From Marchantia polymorpha subsp. ruderalis (taxonomy: Eukaryota > Streptophyta > Marchantiopsida > Marchantiales > Marchantiaceae), in contig AP031358.1 in assembly GCA_037833965.1 (NCBI GenBank), positions 2,302,001 through 2,366,000 of the forward strand: 64,000 bases of DNA, given 5' to 3'. Within the stretch, counting starts at the first letter, position 1. Each line of letters starts with the position of its first letter. Of this stretch, positions 42,554 through 53,816 are shown piece by piece. The notes under the pieces were generated by a model that saw only the letters and a program-made list of their open reading frames with translations, was not told the DNA's origin and did not search any database. The translations under genes were made by a program, and so were the position numbers.

Positions 42554-45500
42554 CTGAAGCATCGCTGGATGTGAGGAGATTCTTCATGTTCCTTCGAACA
42601 TAATACAAACATCCTACAAAGAGGAGGCAGGACATGAAAGCGGGTCCAGCTGTGAGCCGGACGTTTCCTGGAGAAAGCTGAGATCCAGCAGGTTCAAAAT
42701 TACCGAAACACAGACGCTAACATTCGTTCCTCTGTGCCTGTGATAGCACCACCGGCAGCTAAGCTATGGTACCTACAGATCTGAGCAGTCCAAACGAGCT
42801 TTCCGTTAGTCTAGAACGTTTAGGGGGACTATAAAGACAGTCAAAGAAGAGATTCATATCGAGCCATTCCTCTCCTTCTCCACGCAGATCTGACAAGCGC
42901 TCATGGCCACTGTCCAGTGAGAACCTGAATGACCGAATCTGCTTCCCACTGCCTGGCAATGGCCAACGCGATTTATTAATCGTGTGGGGAAATTTCGAAG
43001 CTCTTTTCGCTTTAAACGTAAAAGCGCAAATCCGCCTGATAGCTCACAGGCGACCAAATCAAAGAACAGAGGTCCGCACATGCTAACGACAATTCCGGTG
43101 CTGAGATCTCCACGCGGCAATGCTGGTCAAAAGGCAGAGGCGCGACTGCTAAAATCGGTGAATCTCGCAACCAGCAGGAAGGAAATCTCCACATTCCTGG
43201 GCAGACTTTTACCCGTTAAAGATAGTCGAGTTCACACATTCCCGTCTCCGATTAAATGAAAAGCAGCGACTCCGATAAAGAAAAGCGAAGAGCTTTTTGC
43301 TTTTTCTATAAATATCCGGAAAAGATATTGACGAATTATTGAGATTCCATAAAAGAAGGCCTTTGAGCCGTAGGTCATGGAAACAGAGCCCCCTCCACCA
43401 TTCCCCTGTCTTACTGGCTCCGAAGCTCCTGCTTTCATGTGCCTAGCGAAGTTGTTTTCTCCTCGGCCGAGTGGACGAACACAGTGGAGTGGACACAGCG
43501 GATTATACCACCATTCTGCAAAAGGAATTTCACTCGGGGCCGGGCCTCTCTCCGCGTAGACATGTCTGCTCCGTTACATCTCGTAGGGCAGGAAAATCAT
43601 ATTGTACTCAGTATTATATGCGTTTTTTCAGTTGCCTCATTCTGGGACCTGCTCGGCGGTAGCTAGCCAGAAACTTTTGATCTGCTGATGGCGAGTAGGA
43701 CGCGGTTGTGCAGTATACCTCGGGAAAGGGAGCAGAGAATAATGCTGTCTGCATTCTTGTCAGCAATGCTGGAAAAGTTGGACCCCAGGGAAGGGGGAGG
43801 GGAGGGCAGGAGAGGTCGGGACGCTTGTGAACCACTCCTCGTGTGCGGAGGACGATTACGTGGTTATAAAATACGTGAGGAAGAGTTCCCCTCGGAATCT
43901 GAAACTCACGTAAACACACGCCCATGTGCCAGCGCTCTCGTCAGCCTGTGCGAGGAACAATTGTTTATGCCAGACGCGCTACGGGAGCAGCAGCAGCGAC
44001 GTCTCGTCGTCGTCGTCGTCCTCGAGCAGTTTTCCGTGCACTTCAAGAATCACGGAAAACCTGTACACTCCACGTACTCCCTGTGCCTGTACCATGCTCC
44101 TCGCTGCGTGCATGCCGGGTGCTTTCGAGGAGGGCAGACTCTAACATTACCGCCCGCTCGACCTGGGGCCGGGATGGAGACCAAGCCTGCAAGACTCACA
44201 GGCAGACCGACCGACTGAATCGTATGGCTCTGCGATCCTGAGCTGCATGTGAAGGAAGGTGTGCACACAACTTCATCATCATCACAATCATCATGGCCTT
44301 CGTCCCTGTTTCTGTTCTGCAATACTGGTTCCGATCATGCCTCGACGAAACTCAGAGGAAAGCAATCCTCGATACCGCAAGATCTCCCCGGCGACCGCAC
44401 CCGAAATCCCAATCCCGCTGGATCCAAGACGGAAGTACACGTCACGTTGAAAAGTGCGGCCCGCTGTGTCTCAACAATCACAATCTCTATCGTATAATAT
44501 CCACGCCCATGGGGTCCACCTTCAGCCCACTGTTCCCAAAGGTTCCAACTTCAACCCAATTCGCACTGACAGTCATGCTCAATCTGCAGTGTCGTGATTC
44601 ATACAACTTCGAGACTCTGAATCCGAAAGCCAGACATTATTCCGGTGGATGTGAACAATCGGCTCACAGTCATAGCTCTTTGATTATCAATCAGAATGGA
44701 GTCCGAGAGTTATCAATTCCATATTACTAATCTATATTGTATAAGCGGTCGATGGAGGTCGGAGGCCGGAGCCGAAAAGCTCTGCTGCGGGAACAGACGC
44801 AGCCAGTTTACGCTGCATGTGAATGTCGCGATCGTGCTGAAAGCGTCGAGGCTATGGGAGAAAAGGGAAGGGGTAACATGATGGAACAGCGGGGGAGGGT
44901 CGATCGATAAAGAAAGAAGCGCTGCCGTCCGTCCACAGGCGACCCGAGCATGACTGCGTAAAGCGCATCGTCACACAAATGGCGAACGAGGGCTGCGGGG
45001 CTCGTCGGGTTCGGCTCCTTTCCGTATTCTTGTGTCATGTTCAGAGATCGCCGATTCCCAATTCCAGATTCTTCGCGTCCGACTTTCCTCGGACTCGGAT
45101 CCGGACCCACGGCTCCGCCGCGATGGGGTCCCACAGTTTAAGTCTTTCCCGGATACGACCCCATAACCGAATAAGTGCGAGCTTGTGCATCTCCTTCAGA
45201 TGGTGGTCGATCTCTCCCGGTCGACAACCGAGCGACCGGCCCCTCTCCATCACCAGCTTTCACTGGTACAGATTTCCGCTCTACACGACGGCCGCATTGA
45301 ACATCGATTCCTCGTTAATAAACATTTCCGACCTCTCGACGATTGATTCAATTTTTATGGGATTTATTGAATTTTTCGGTACGATTGAGACAGTTTGACA
45401 TTCTTTGACCAAAAGTAACCTGCAATGAATTTTCTACGCACTCCGAGCCCACTCTTGGGGCTCATAAGGGTCAGAACTTATTATTTAAGTGCGTGTCAAC

Positions 45501-46200
45501 TCGAGCAGCAGTCAAATGCGCGCTCTTATTCATTCACTCGGTTACTCTTACGAAGCTGAACACGTTTCCCTAATTCCGAGCTCCCATGTATGTGAATGTT
45601 TACTTCCCCTGCCGGCCTGCAGATACTTTACTCTGTGCGGGGCTAATCTGAGGACTACTGCGCTTTCATGGCGCCGAGCAGTGGCTGAGTCCAGAGGCTA
45701 AGCAAGGTGCTCAGGTGACGGAATGAGCGAAGGATGTCGCACTGGATCAATGCCCGACGGAAGAGCAACAATGGAACAAATTCGGATCGCCGGCTTCGCT
45801 TGCCTTGCGATCTCAGATGAGTGATGGCAGTCGGGCCTGACGCACGTTTGACTTACATGCAGAGGCGAGGGAGTAGGCCTCCCATGGCCGAGAGACGTGT
45901 GAGATCCCGAAACATCGCTCTCGAGCTCCGAGCGCATGTCGAACCCCTGGTCTGCGAACAATCATCAGAAGCTAATCGGGGCCCCAGCGGAGAGCCCCCG
46001 GGCTCGAAAGAGCTGCCAAGTTGCGCCGGCGCTTGCAGCGGCGAAATGCTCCGTTCGAGATTCAGTCGTCGAACACGGACTGGTTCCCATGTACAAGCTT
46101 CCCCCGTGGCCATGGCTACCGGAGGGCAAGGTCGTATCCGGTAACCATTCGGTAACCCAGGGTACGGCTGCACCCATGGTTCTCTTCTAGCGATCGAAAG
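42554..46200. other. GC-rich island, no gene assigned
   Basis: Clearly GC-richer than its surroundings, with CpG-rich patches from about 43.3 to 46.1 kb. Many overlapping open frames in all frames (for example 43,688-44,218 and 44,293-44,730 on plus) are what high GC gives by chance; none has a domain. Short CATCAT and CGTCGT runs occur near 43,999-44,020 and 44,270-44,290. It could be promoter and leader sequence of an unannotated gene on either strand, by analogy with the GC-rich flank of the 53.8-kb gene. Confidence 0.35.
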
Positions 46201-47551
46201 TGCAAGTATGACAAAAAAGATGAGAAGACCCTATCAAGCGTTTAGATGATTGGATGAAACCAAAGTGCTAACATGGGCCTACCCTAAATTTCACCACAAT
46301 GTGATTTCGTAATCTGGCACTTGCGATATATGAAATGGTCTACACACAATTTTATAAAGCAGGTAATCATCCTCTAAAGTGTCACTAATCTTTGGATTGC
46401 ATTCCCTTGATTAAAATATAATTATAGCATATAAATAGAGTGATATTGAGATAGGGTGTCTACCACATTCTCTCAATATAGATAGACGTGAGCTTCAGTA
46501 TTCTAAAAAAATAAAAAGTAACAAAAAGGTTAAACTCTTTACATGACAATATTTTGGAAAAAATTTATGTTGACTTTCGACCTTTAATACACAATAATCA
46601 ATCAGCTCCTCCAACATCTGTAACCATGCCGCATCCAACATTTAACGTTTGAAATATAGATTTGCCTTGACCTGGAACTTTCTTGAGTAAGTTAGAAGTG
46701 TGATATAGAGTTGATGGAAAATGGAGGTGGACGGTCTTGACTTGACGTTTACTTTCTGATTCAACAGTGTCACATCAACAATCCACTCGGTTTTCACTAG
46801 ATTTTGTTTGTAATGTGCTAGTCTGTGACCAAGTTGGAGTTACCCAATAGCGACATTCCATAGTTAATGTTTTGTAATGTGTTAGTTAGTGATCTAGCAA
46901 TCCTCATGTTTATAGTAACGTATACTATGCCATCCATTGATCATATATTTTTAACTCTATAACCATTTTGAAATTATTATTGGAAAAAGAAAATAGATAT
47001 CTCTCGATTCAAAATTATTATAGATATTGAAATAATCTCTATATCATTTCCCAAGTGCTACATGGACCCAGTTGATACAGCCAAATAAACGCATTTCACG
47101 GGAATATTTCCACGCAATATATAATAAAAACCACATCTTTTTTCTAGGTTTAGGGTCCAATAAGGCAACGATTCGTATGGAACCTTCATATCTCTAGTGT
47201 GAACTCAATCATATAGGTTGAACAAGGCAAGGCAAAGCCTGGTCCAACAGAAAATAACAGTTAGTTCGACTTTTTGCTCAAGCCAAGATAAATCAGCATG
47301 CAAACTTTTCGGAGCAAGACTGTAGACTAGGACCTGCGCTGGTAGCTAAACAAAAGCTAAGACACATAGAGAGAAAATGTAGTTACTTCAAGATAGACTC
47401 CAAACATTTAGTCCAATAGGTGGACAACAAGTAACGAGATTGGAGCTCATGGTAACACGAATTATCAAAAAACATTTTCCATCCAAGTACTTCACACAAA
47501 TAACTTACGTGCACTGTATCTATAACAAGCATCCCACTCGACACTAGTTTG
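46201..47551. other. AT-rich intergenic DNA
   Basis: AT-rich, stop-dense in all frames. Nothing recognised. Confidence 0.5.
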
Positions 47552-48180
47552 TCAAATCCAGCATCGTGCCAGATCAATGTCCCAAGTCGAGGACAAGAGT
47601 GTCACAATGGCCCAGTGCTCAGTGGACCGGACCGTGAAGAAGTAGCGGCTCTGCCAGATTGGCATCCGCCATAACGGCTGGCCAGCCCCGCAGCCAGCAG
47701 CAGCAGCTGCTGCTGCAGCAAAAGTGCGACGAATGGGAATTCTGGTCATCTGAGCTGCGCGGACTTCACGTCGACATGCAGTCGGGAGCAAGGGCAGCGA
47801 AGGGTGAGCGAGCGAGCGAGTGGTGAGTGAGTGATTGAGTGAGTGAGTCCAGGGCCTTGGGGCTGTGGACAGGACATGGAAGCGAGGAAGCACACAGCCC
47901 GACCTGATTCCACCAGACAAGCAGCTCGGCACCTTTGAGGACCTGACGTTCCGCGAGTGGGCTGTCTGAGGACTCATACGTCTCCGCGTGTAAGAACGAG
48001 CAGCGAGTGCAGCCAGCAGGAAAGAGGCTCGTCGTTCCGGGACACGGAGCGTCGCTCTGGACATGTATGACACGACAGCGGCATGAAGACATGTTTCGAG
48101 CACGCTGATTTCTGTCCCGGCCTCGCCTTGTGACGCGGCCGCGAGTTCCCCCAACATGAGCAGTTCTCTGCATTATTTTT
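47552..48180. other. small GC-rich island with microsatellites and a 201-codon minus-strand frame
   Basis: A minus-strand frame with an ATG at 48,157 runs to 47,552 and includes a poly-Ala run from a CAG/CTG tract. Composition looks GC-driven and no domain is seen, so it may be leader sequence. A perfect 20-bp CAG/CTG palindrome is at 47,697-47,716, and GAGC/GAGT tetranucleotide runs are at 47,807-47,849. Confidence 0.3.
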
Positions 48181-51100
48181 AATTGTCTAGCCCGATTTGG
48201 TGACCAGCTTTGCTCAACCTGACTTACCCTCCCCTCTCATCTTCCCGAGTTACGCAGCGCAGTCAAGGTCAGAGTGCATTGCGGTGGTTCTCGAGAGCGA
48301 GCAGTGATCAGCTCTGAGAATTCCTTGTATAAGGTATTCTCGACCGACCCGACTGAGCCTACCGAAATAACCCAGCTCGGTGATCCGAGAGTGATGTGCC
48401 TCTGATACCACGGTAGATGCAATCAGCGTCAGGTGTTTACTGACACTCACCACGTCATTGTGATCGCTCCTATCTAGTAGTTACCATCCGAGGGTTATTA
48501 CCGATCTCAGGTCAATACTAAATTCACTTTCTCTTAGATTTGATCAGTCTAAGGTCTCTTCTTATACTCGCGATCTCAGGGTGATTAGATAACTATATTA
48601 AATGTGAGCAGTCTAAGGTCGGTTCTGAAAGTCTCAAGTTAAGGATGATGAGTATAACATCAATGATCTCAGCGTGATGAGCCAGCCAAAGTAGACTTGA
48701 TTAGTCCGAGGGCCATAAATTCAACTAGCAAATCCCGGTGATTCCAAACCATTGCTGGTTCCGAAGCTCGACGTATGTGACGGTTTGGGTTCCAAGGATA
48801 TCATGATCAAACTTCATCGTATTAGCTTCAACATTGCCTCGAGGTTAGAGAGAAGAGATTAATTCCCGTAAGAAAGTTGAGCTGATATCGGCTTAGAAGA
48901 CCTTTCAGCCATATCAGTGAGCAGTTGCAGTTCCAGTCATGCGCAGTTTAGGTTGAGGTCTCTATTACAGCATGTCGGAATTCTTATCTCCACGTCTCAT
49001 GTTCAATTTTCACAAGCAAGAGTTGTGTAAAGAGGTCAAAGACTTCCAGGAATCCAGAAAGAACTGCTTAAAAGGTCGCCCTTACGTGTACCTAATGCGT
49101 AGGTCATAGCGCCCGTCTACCATACGCTTGGTAGAATTTGCGGCATTAGATGAAACCAGAATACTCGTCATCCATATGTATCCATACATAATGATTTGTA
49201 GTATATCTAAATTTTGTGTGGGGCGTAGGGTGACTCCATTGTAGATTATCTCTTCATCTATCTCTTCGAGCCACATTTCAACATCAGAGCTCACGGAGTT
49301 TACTTTGGACAACTACAATTATGACTTCTTTTATGAAATATGAAGACGTGCAACTCAAGTAAACAATCTTGATATGAACATCTCAAGAGACAGGGTCTGA
49401 AGGCTTGCGCTTTCCGCTGCCTTGACTAAAACGTGAAGGAAAAAGCCAATAGTCTAAACCCTAATCCTTCTTCAGCCTGGAACTGTGACAATCGATCAAA
49501 CAGTTAAACCGCCACGGCCATTGACACTGGACAACACAGTTTGAAGTCCAAGGAACAGCTGTAGAATCTACCGTCCTGATGTGCACTACCTTTGAAGAAA
49601 ACATAGAGTCTTGTTTTCACGGCCGGATCCAAAAGGTTATAGAAGCTTTTTCTCAGATGATGGACTATGTAAAAAGATTGGTTCTTTCCATTTGCTTTTC
49701 TTCGACAAATGACTTAGCCTAGCTTGAATGAAAGGCAATAGTGATTTCTTCCACCGTAGCATATGGACGAAGACAAAGAGCGTTTTGAAAACAAACTAAG
49801 TCATAATACATTTCTTCAGTATCACTCGGTCTCTGAAACGTAGAAAGTTTTTCATCCTCTACTGCTTTTGACTCATGTTACAATGTCTATCATGCTATTA
49901 TATTAACATTTTCTTACAATGTCAAATCAAACCTGCGGTGGAGCAAAAACTAACTAATGAATTCTAATAGAGATTCTCAAGGGATAAAAATTAATTTAGT
50001 GTGTTCGAAAATGATAGTCAGAGGAAATGGTACGTCTGAGACGTAAGAATAATCTAGCAAAACTAAAACGTGTTTCCTGTTTCTTGCAAGAGATATTTTT
50101 AGTTTTAGCTGGTTGTGAAGCATTGTCTGATCTATAAAATAGTGATAACAAGAAACCCACGAGAAAATACATATTCGAGGAGTGAGAGAGATGGCTATAT
50201 GTACCTTGTGCCTAACATCCGCCAAAATGGTGATGAAAGTGATTACCTGCAACTAGAATGAAAAGGTCCTCTCGCGTTCACTTAAGGATAAAAACAACGT
50301 ATATGGTTGGTTTAGGAACGGCTGTGGTGGTGGCGATTACCACCAACTCTTCTTTTCCATCAATAACCTTGAAGCTCGCTACTGACGCTTCTCCAGCCAA
50401 GATGACAAAAGAACACGTTTTTTGCATTTGAGAAATTCTCTCGGAACTGTGGGGAATGCCATTTGATGCCTTAGCCTTCGAAGCCTATGCATGTCAAGGT
50501 TGATTTTTGAAACCATATGGACAGTAGGGGAGTAGTACCATAGAGTAAAGGGATATACTGACGGATTTCATGTGGAGTTTGTTCAAGAATCATCAGATTC
50601 ACTACCCCTCCCTTGAGCCACCATAGCATAGCATGTACATGCTGCATCGTCAAAGATTCAAGCATAATTCTACTGTAAGTGACTCTTACAGTCTATGCTT
50701 CATATAATAAATATTTGTTTAAAATATTTTATTATTTTGAGTCGTTTCAGAATGTTCAAAGGTCTGTGAACAAACGTCAAAAATATAGCAGGAAACATGT
50801 TTAGTCTGGGAGTACAGTGGCGACAAACTCTCCGAACGAAGAATCTTAGAGAGGCAAAGGCCTAAAGATTTTTTTCGCCTGGAAACGTTATGGAGCCTGG
50901 CTGTTTGAGCATAATTGTGTGTAACTAGAGCCTTTCAGAAGTTGTTGGAAACTTCTGAAAATCAAAGCACGTTGTCCCTTTGTTTCCTAGCAGGCAGCAG
51001 CAGGTAGGTTGTCAATGGTCGTTATGAGGTTCCTTGTAATTATCGAACCGTTCACATTACCTCAGTCCACTTTTCTTCAAGCTCAATCAAGGGGGTTTGA

Positions 51101-51999
51101 TATGCTTTGGAGGCATGAGGTAAGCCTGCGGCTTTTGCTTTTGATGTGCAACAAGCAACGTCCATTCAGCCCGTGACTTCCTTCCGATATTTGACTATAA
51201 AAAGAAAGAACCAAAATCAACTCGAGGTTTTGACACTCGATCAATATTAGCGGTAACCTCACTACTCACCAGAGCAAGTGCTGCTTTGCACATGGAAAGA
51301 AGTTTTCACACTTGACTGAGTGGCCCACGAGCCGACAATTTACTCAAACTCTAGTTTTAGCAGATTTTTGCAATAGTCTAGGGGTTCCAACTCGTACTCT
51401 ACGAAGGTCCGCGTATGTTTCTGCTATCACTCCTCCGATCACTACCATCTCTTAATCGAGTCCGTCGTGCCATATCAATGTTCCTATCTTTGTGGTAAGT
51501 ACCACGGATACAAAATAAGTACCAAACCAAGTGCATAATCTGAACTGGCAGCGTTCTTCACGTTGCAAAGCTTATAAGCTTTCAAGGAAGCAACTTTGAG
51601 GACCTAGAAGGCTAATTTTGACCATGCAACTGCTGGCCCGTGGTGGAAGACGGAGAGAGATGGTCATAAAAGATAAGGACGATCGCAATTGTCAAGGGAG
51701 ACAATAAGCTTACACTCCAGAGCACAGTCAAGTTTCCCGGAGCTAATTTTAGCAGGGGGGGGGGGCGGCATACCTCTGCCCATCTCGAGTCTGCATCTCC
51801 CACAGATTGGGCACCGGAGCCGTGATATGGCGAGATGGCGAAGAGTCCAGTCCCAGAAGAGAGGGACAGTTCAAGTATTCTCCAAGCATCCCAGTCGCCT
51901 GGAGGGTCCAACTTGACCCTTGAAGTTCTCTAAACCCCACAGCGCAGCTCCCCCCATCCGGACATCCCCGATTCCAAGCATCTCATAGCTGTGCTGCGA
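48181..51999. other. intergenic stretch with short repeated motifs
   Basis: No gene recognised. CAGTCTAAGGTC occurs exactly at 48,545-48,556 and 48,609-48,620, alternating with GATCTCAG at 48,503, 48,572 and 48,665, suggesting a decayed minisatellite. CCTCTGATACCA at 48,399-48,410 differs by one base from the reverse complement of the tRNA-iMet primer site TGGTATCAGAGC, but no retrotransposon body was found. A G11 run is at about 51,755-51,765. Confidence 0.4.
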
Positions 52000-52915
52000 G
52001 AGATGCCGGACATCGGACATTGGACATCGGACATGCTCAGCGCGAAGCTCATCGCTGACGTTCGTCCCGCAGTCAGTCATCACTGCAGCCCATCACAGGA
52101 CAGACAACTTGCCCACTCCAACAGCGCCGTGACCGAGCCGCAGAAACCTCGGCCCCTTCTCTCGCTCTCGATCGCTCGCTCGCTCGCTCTCTGTCGATCT
52201 GATTCCGATGTGCGATGGTCGAGCGCGAAGCAACGGAGCAGCAAGCATGCAGCCGCTGACTCGGCCAATTTGGAGGAGGAGGACACGATCGGCCAAATCG
52301 AGAGCCTCGCGCCAATTTCGTGACGAGACCGGAGGTCCGAAGGAAGGGATGGGCGGACGTCGCGCCCCCGGCCAATCTGGTCCGCACATCTGTTATCGGA
52401 CGAGAAACGGACGATCCGCAATCACGTGAACCCGGATCGCGAAGTGTGGCCAAATTGGCCATCCATCCCCCCTCTAATCTGGACAATCAGCAGTTCACGT
52501 GAACACTCTCCCTCCGGTCCACAGCCACGGAGGCAGCACAGCGACGGGAACTGTGGCGGCTCGGCCAACTCGGGCGGCGAGAACCGGCTCCAAAGACTCG
52601 GCTATCTATAGCCGCAACAGCGCACGCTAATCCGGCCGGCCAGTCGACGACGGTCGTCCGTCGAATGGGGTCCGCATCCGTGACAGGAGCGAGCCGCTAA
52701 CGGCACCTCGACGTGACGGGAAGAGCAGCGGGGAGTTCCGACGTGCGGTGGTGGCGACGGTAACCGGTGGGCCGGGATGCCGGGAGGAGGAGTCGAGTGG
52801 AAAGCCGGCGCCCGGACGGGAAGATAGGCCTGCCTGCCTGCCTGCCTTGCGGCAGAAGATACCGAGTCCCAAATCACGGGCGGCCGGGTGGAGTGGGCCG
52901 ACGACGGCAGGGCGA

Positions 52916-52938
52916 GGGAGGGAGGGAGGGAGGGAGGG
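52916..52938 (+). other. G-quadruplex motif (GGGA repeats)
   Basis: Six GGG runs separated by single A residues on the plus strand. This meets the usual G3N1-7 pattern with the shortest loops. About 0.9 kb before the ZZ-gene ATG. Confidence 0.6.
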
Positions 52939-53081
52939 CGACGGGGCGAGCTGACCCGAGCCCGGGGGGTGGACAGACGGCCGAGTAGGAGGGCTTTGGC
53001 GTACGCATAGTCGAGAGCGGTAGGTGGCGGAGCAGCCGACTGCGGGGGGCCGACGAAGGGCAGCCCGGGGGGCGGGCCCAC

Positions 53082-53105
53082 GGGCGGGCGGGCGGGCGGG
53101 CGGGC
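53082..53105 (+). other. G-quadruplex motif (GGGC repeats)
   Basis: Six GGGC units in a row on the plus strand with further G runs just upstream (53,044, 53,058, 53,067). About 0.7 kb before the ZZ-gene ATG. Confidence 0.6.
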
Positions 53106-53816
53106 AGACTGAGTGTCTGGACTGACCGAGTGAGTGACTAAGTGCGGGAGGGGGGGCCTCGGAGTTTCAGGCAAGGGAGTCCATCGGGTTTCGACGTCGA
53201 CTACAACAATTCTCGGCACGAGGTCTCGACACAGGCGATTTGCTCAAGGCAGAATCTGAAGGAAGCCGCTCTCGGCCTGCGCTCCATCCCACCTGAATCC
53301 AGTCGCCGAAACTCGCCTGCGATTCACTGGAATTCGCCTGCGATTGCTGCGACTTTTCCACATCTCCGCCACCTGCTGTGTTGGAGATCGACCGAGTCTT
53401 GCCTTGCGGACTCTTTTTGGACTTTGCAAATCTACCTCGGCTGCTCGGAGCGGGCTCTGGGAGCATCTGCTGCCTTTCTCCGTCCTTATTTTTATCCGCT
53501 CCACTCTGCTCTGCTCAGCCCAGCCCCGCTCTGGCCTCAGAGCTTCCTCGTGTTTCAAATTCCTCTTCTGGACATCGAGCATCATGTTGATCTTTCCCTC
53601 CTGCGTGCTCTCCGACTGGGTTTAGCCAATCGAGGATTATTATAACATATCTTGGATCTCTCCGCACTCAAGCGCCACTCCTCGGCCCAAATTTCCTGCT
53701 TCAAGCTTTCGCACCCGATCAGAAGTAATCCTTGTTTTCGAGTTTTCTCGGAGCGCAACGGTTCCTGCGTCGCCCCCATTGCCTGCCTCACCAGCAGCTT
53801 CGCCCGCAGCACCACC

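Larger units (their letters stand above)
52000..53816 (+). promoter_or_regulatory. GC-rich promoter/leader region of the ZZ zinc-finger gene
   Basis: GC-rich, CpG-rich DNA directly before the ATG at 53,817, with tetranucleotide runs (CGCT near 52,165, GCCT near 52,829, GGGA near 52,916, GGGC near 53,082). It probably holds the promoter and a long 5' leader, but the transcription start is not evident. A Pro/Arg-rich minus-strand frame of 205 codons (52,602-53,219) is a composition artefact. Confidence 0.5.

Noticed and set aside
43688-44730. Plus-strand frames of 176 and 145 codons in the GC-rich island
   Set aside because: Overlapping frames of similar length occur in all phases here; no domain or splice structure supports either.
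52602-53219. Minus-strand 205-codon Pro/Arg-rich frame
   Set aside because: Composition follows the GC-rich tetranucleotide repeats; it lies in the probable leader of the ZZ gene and has no domain.
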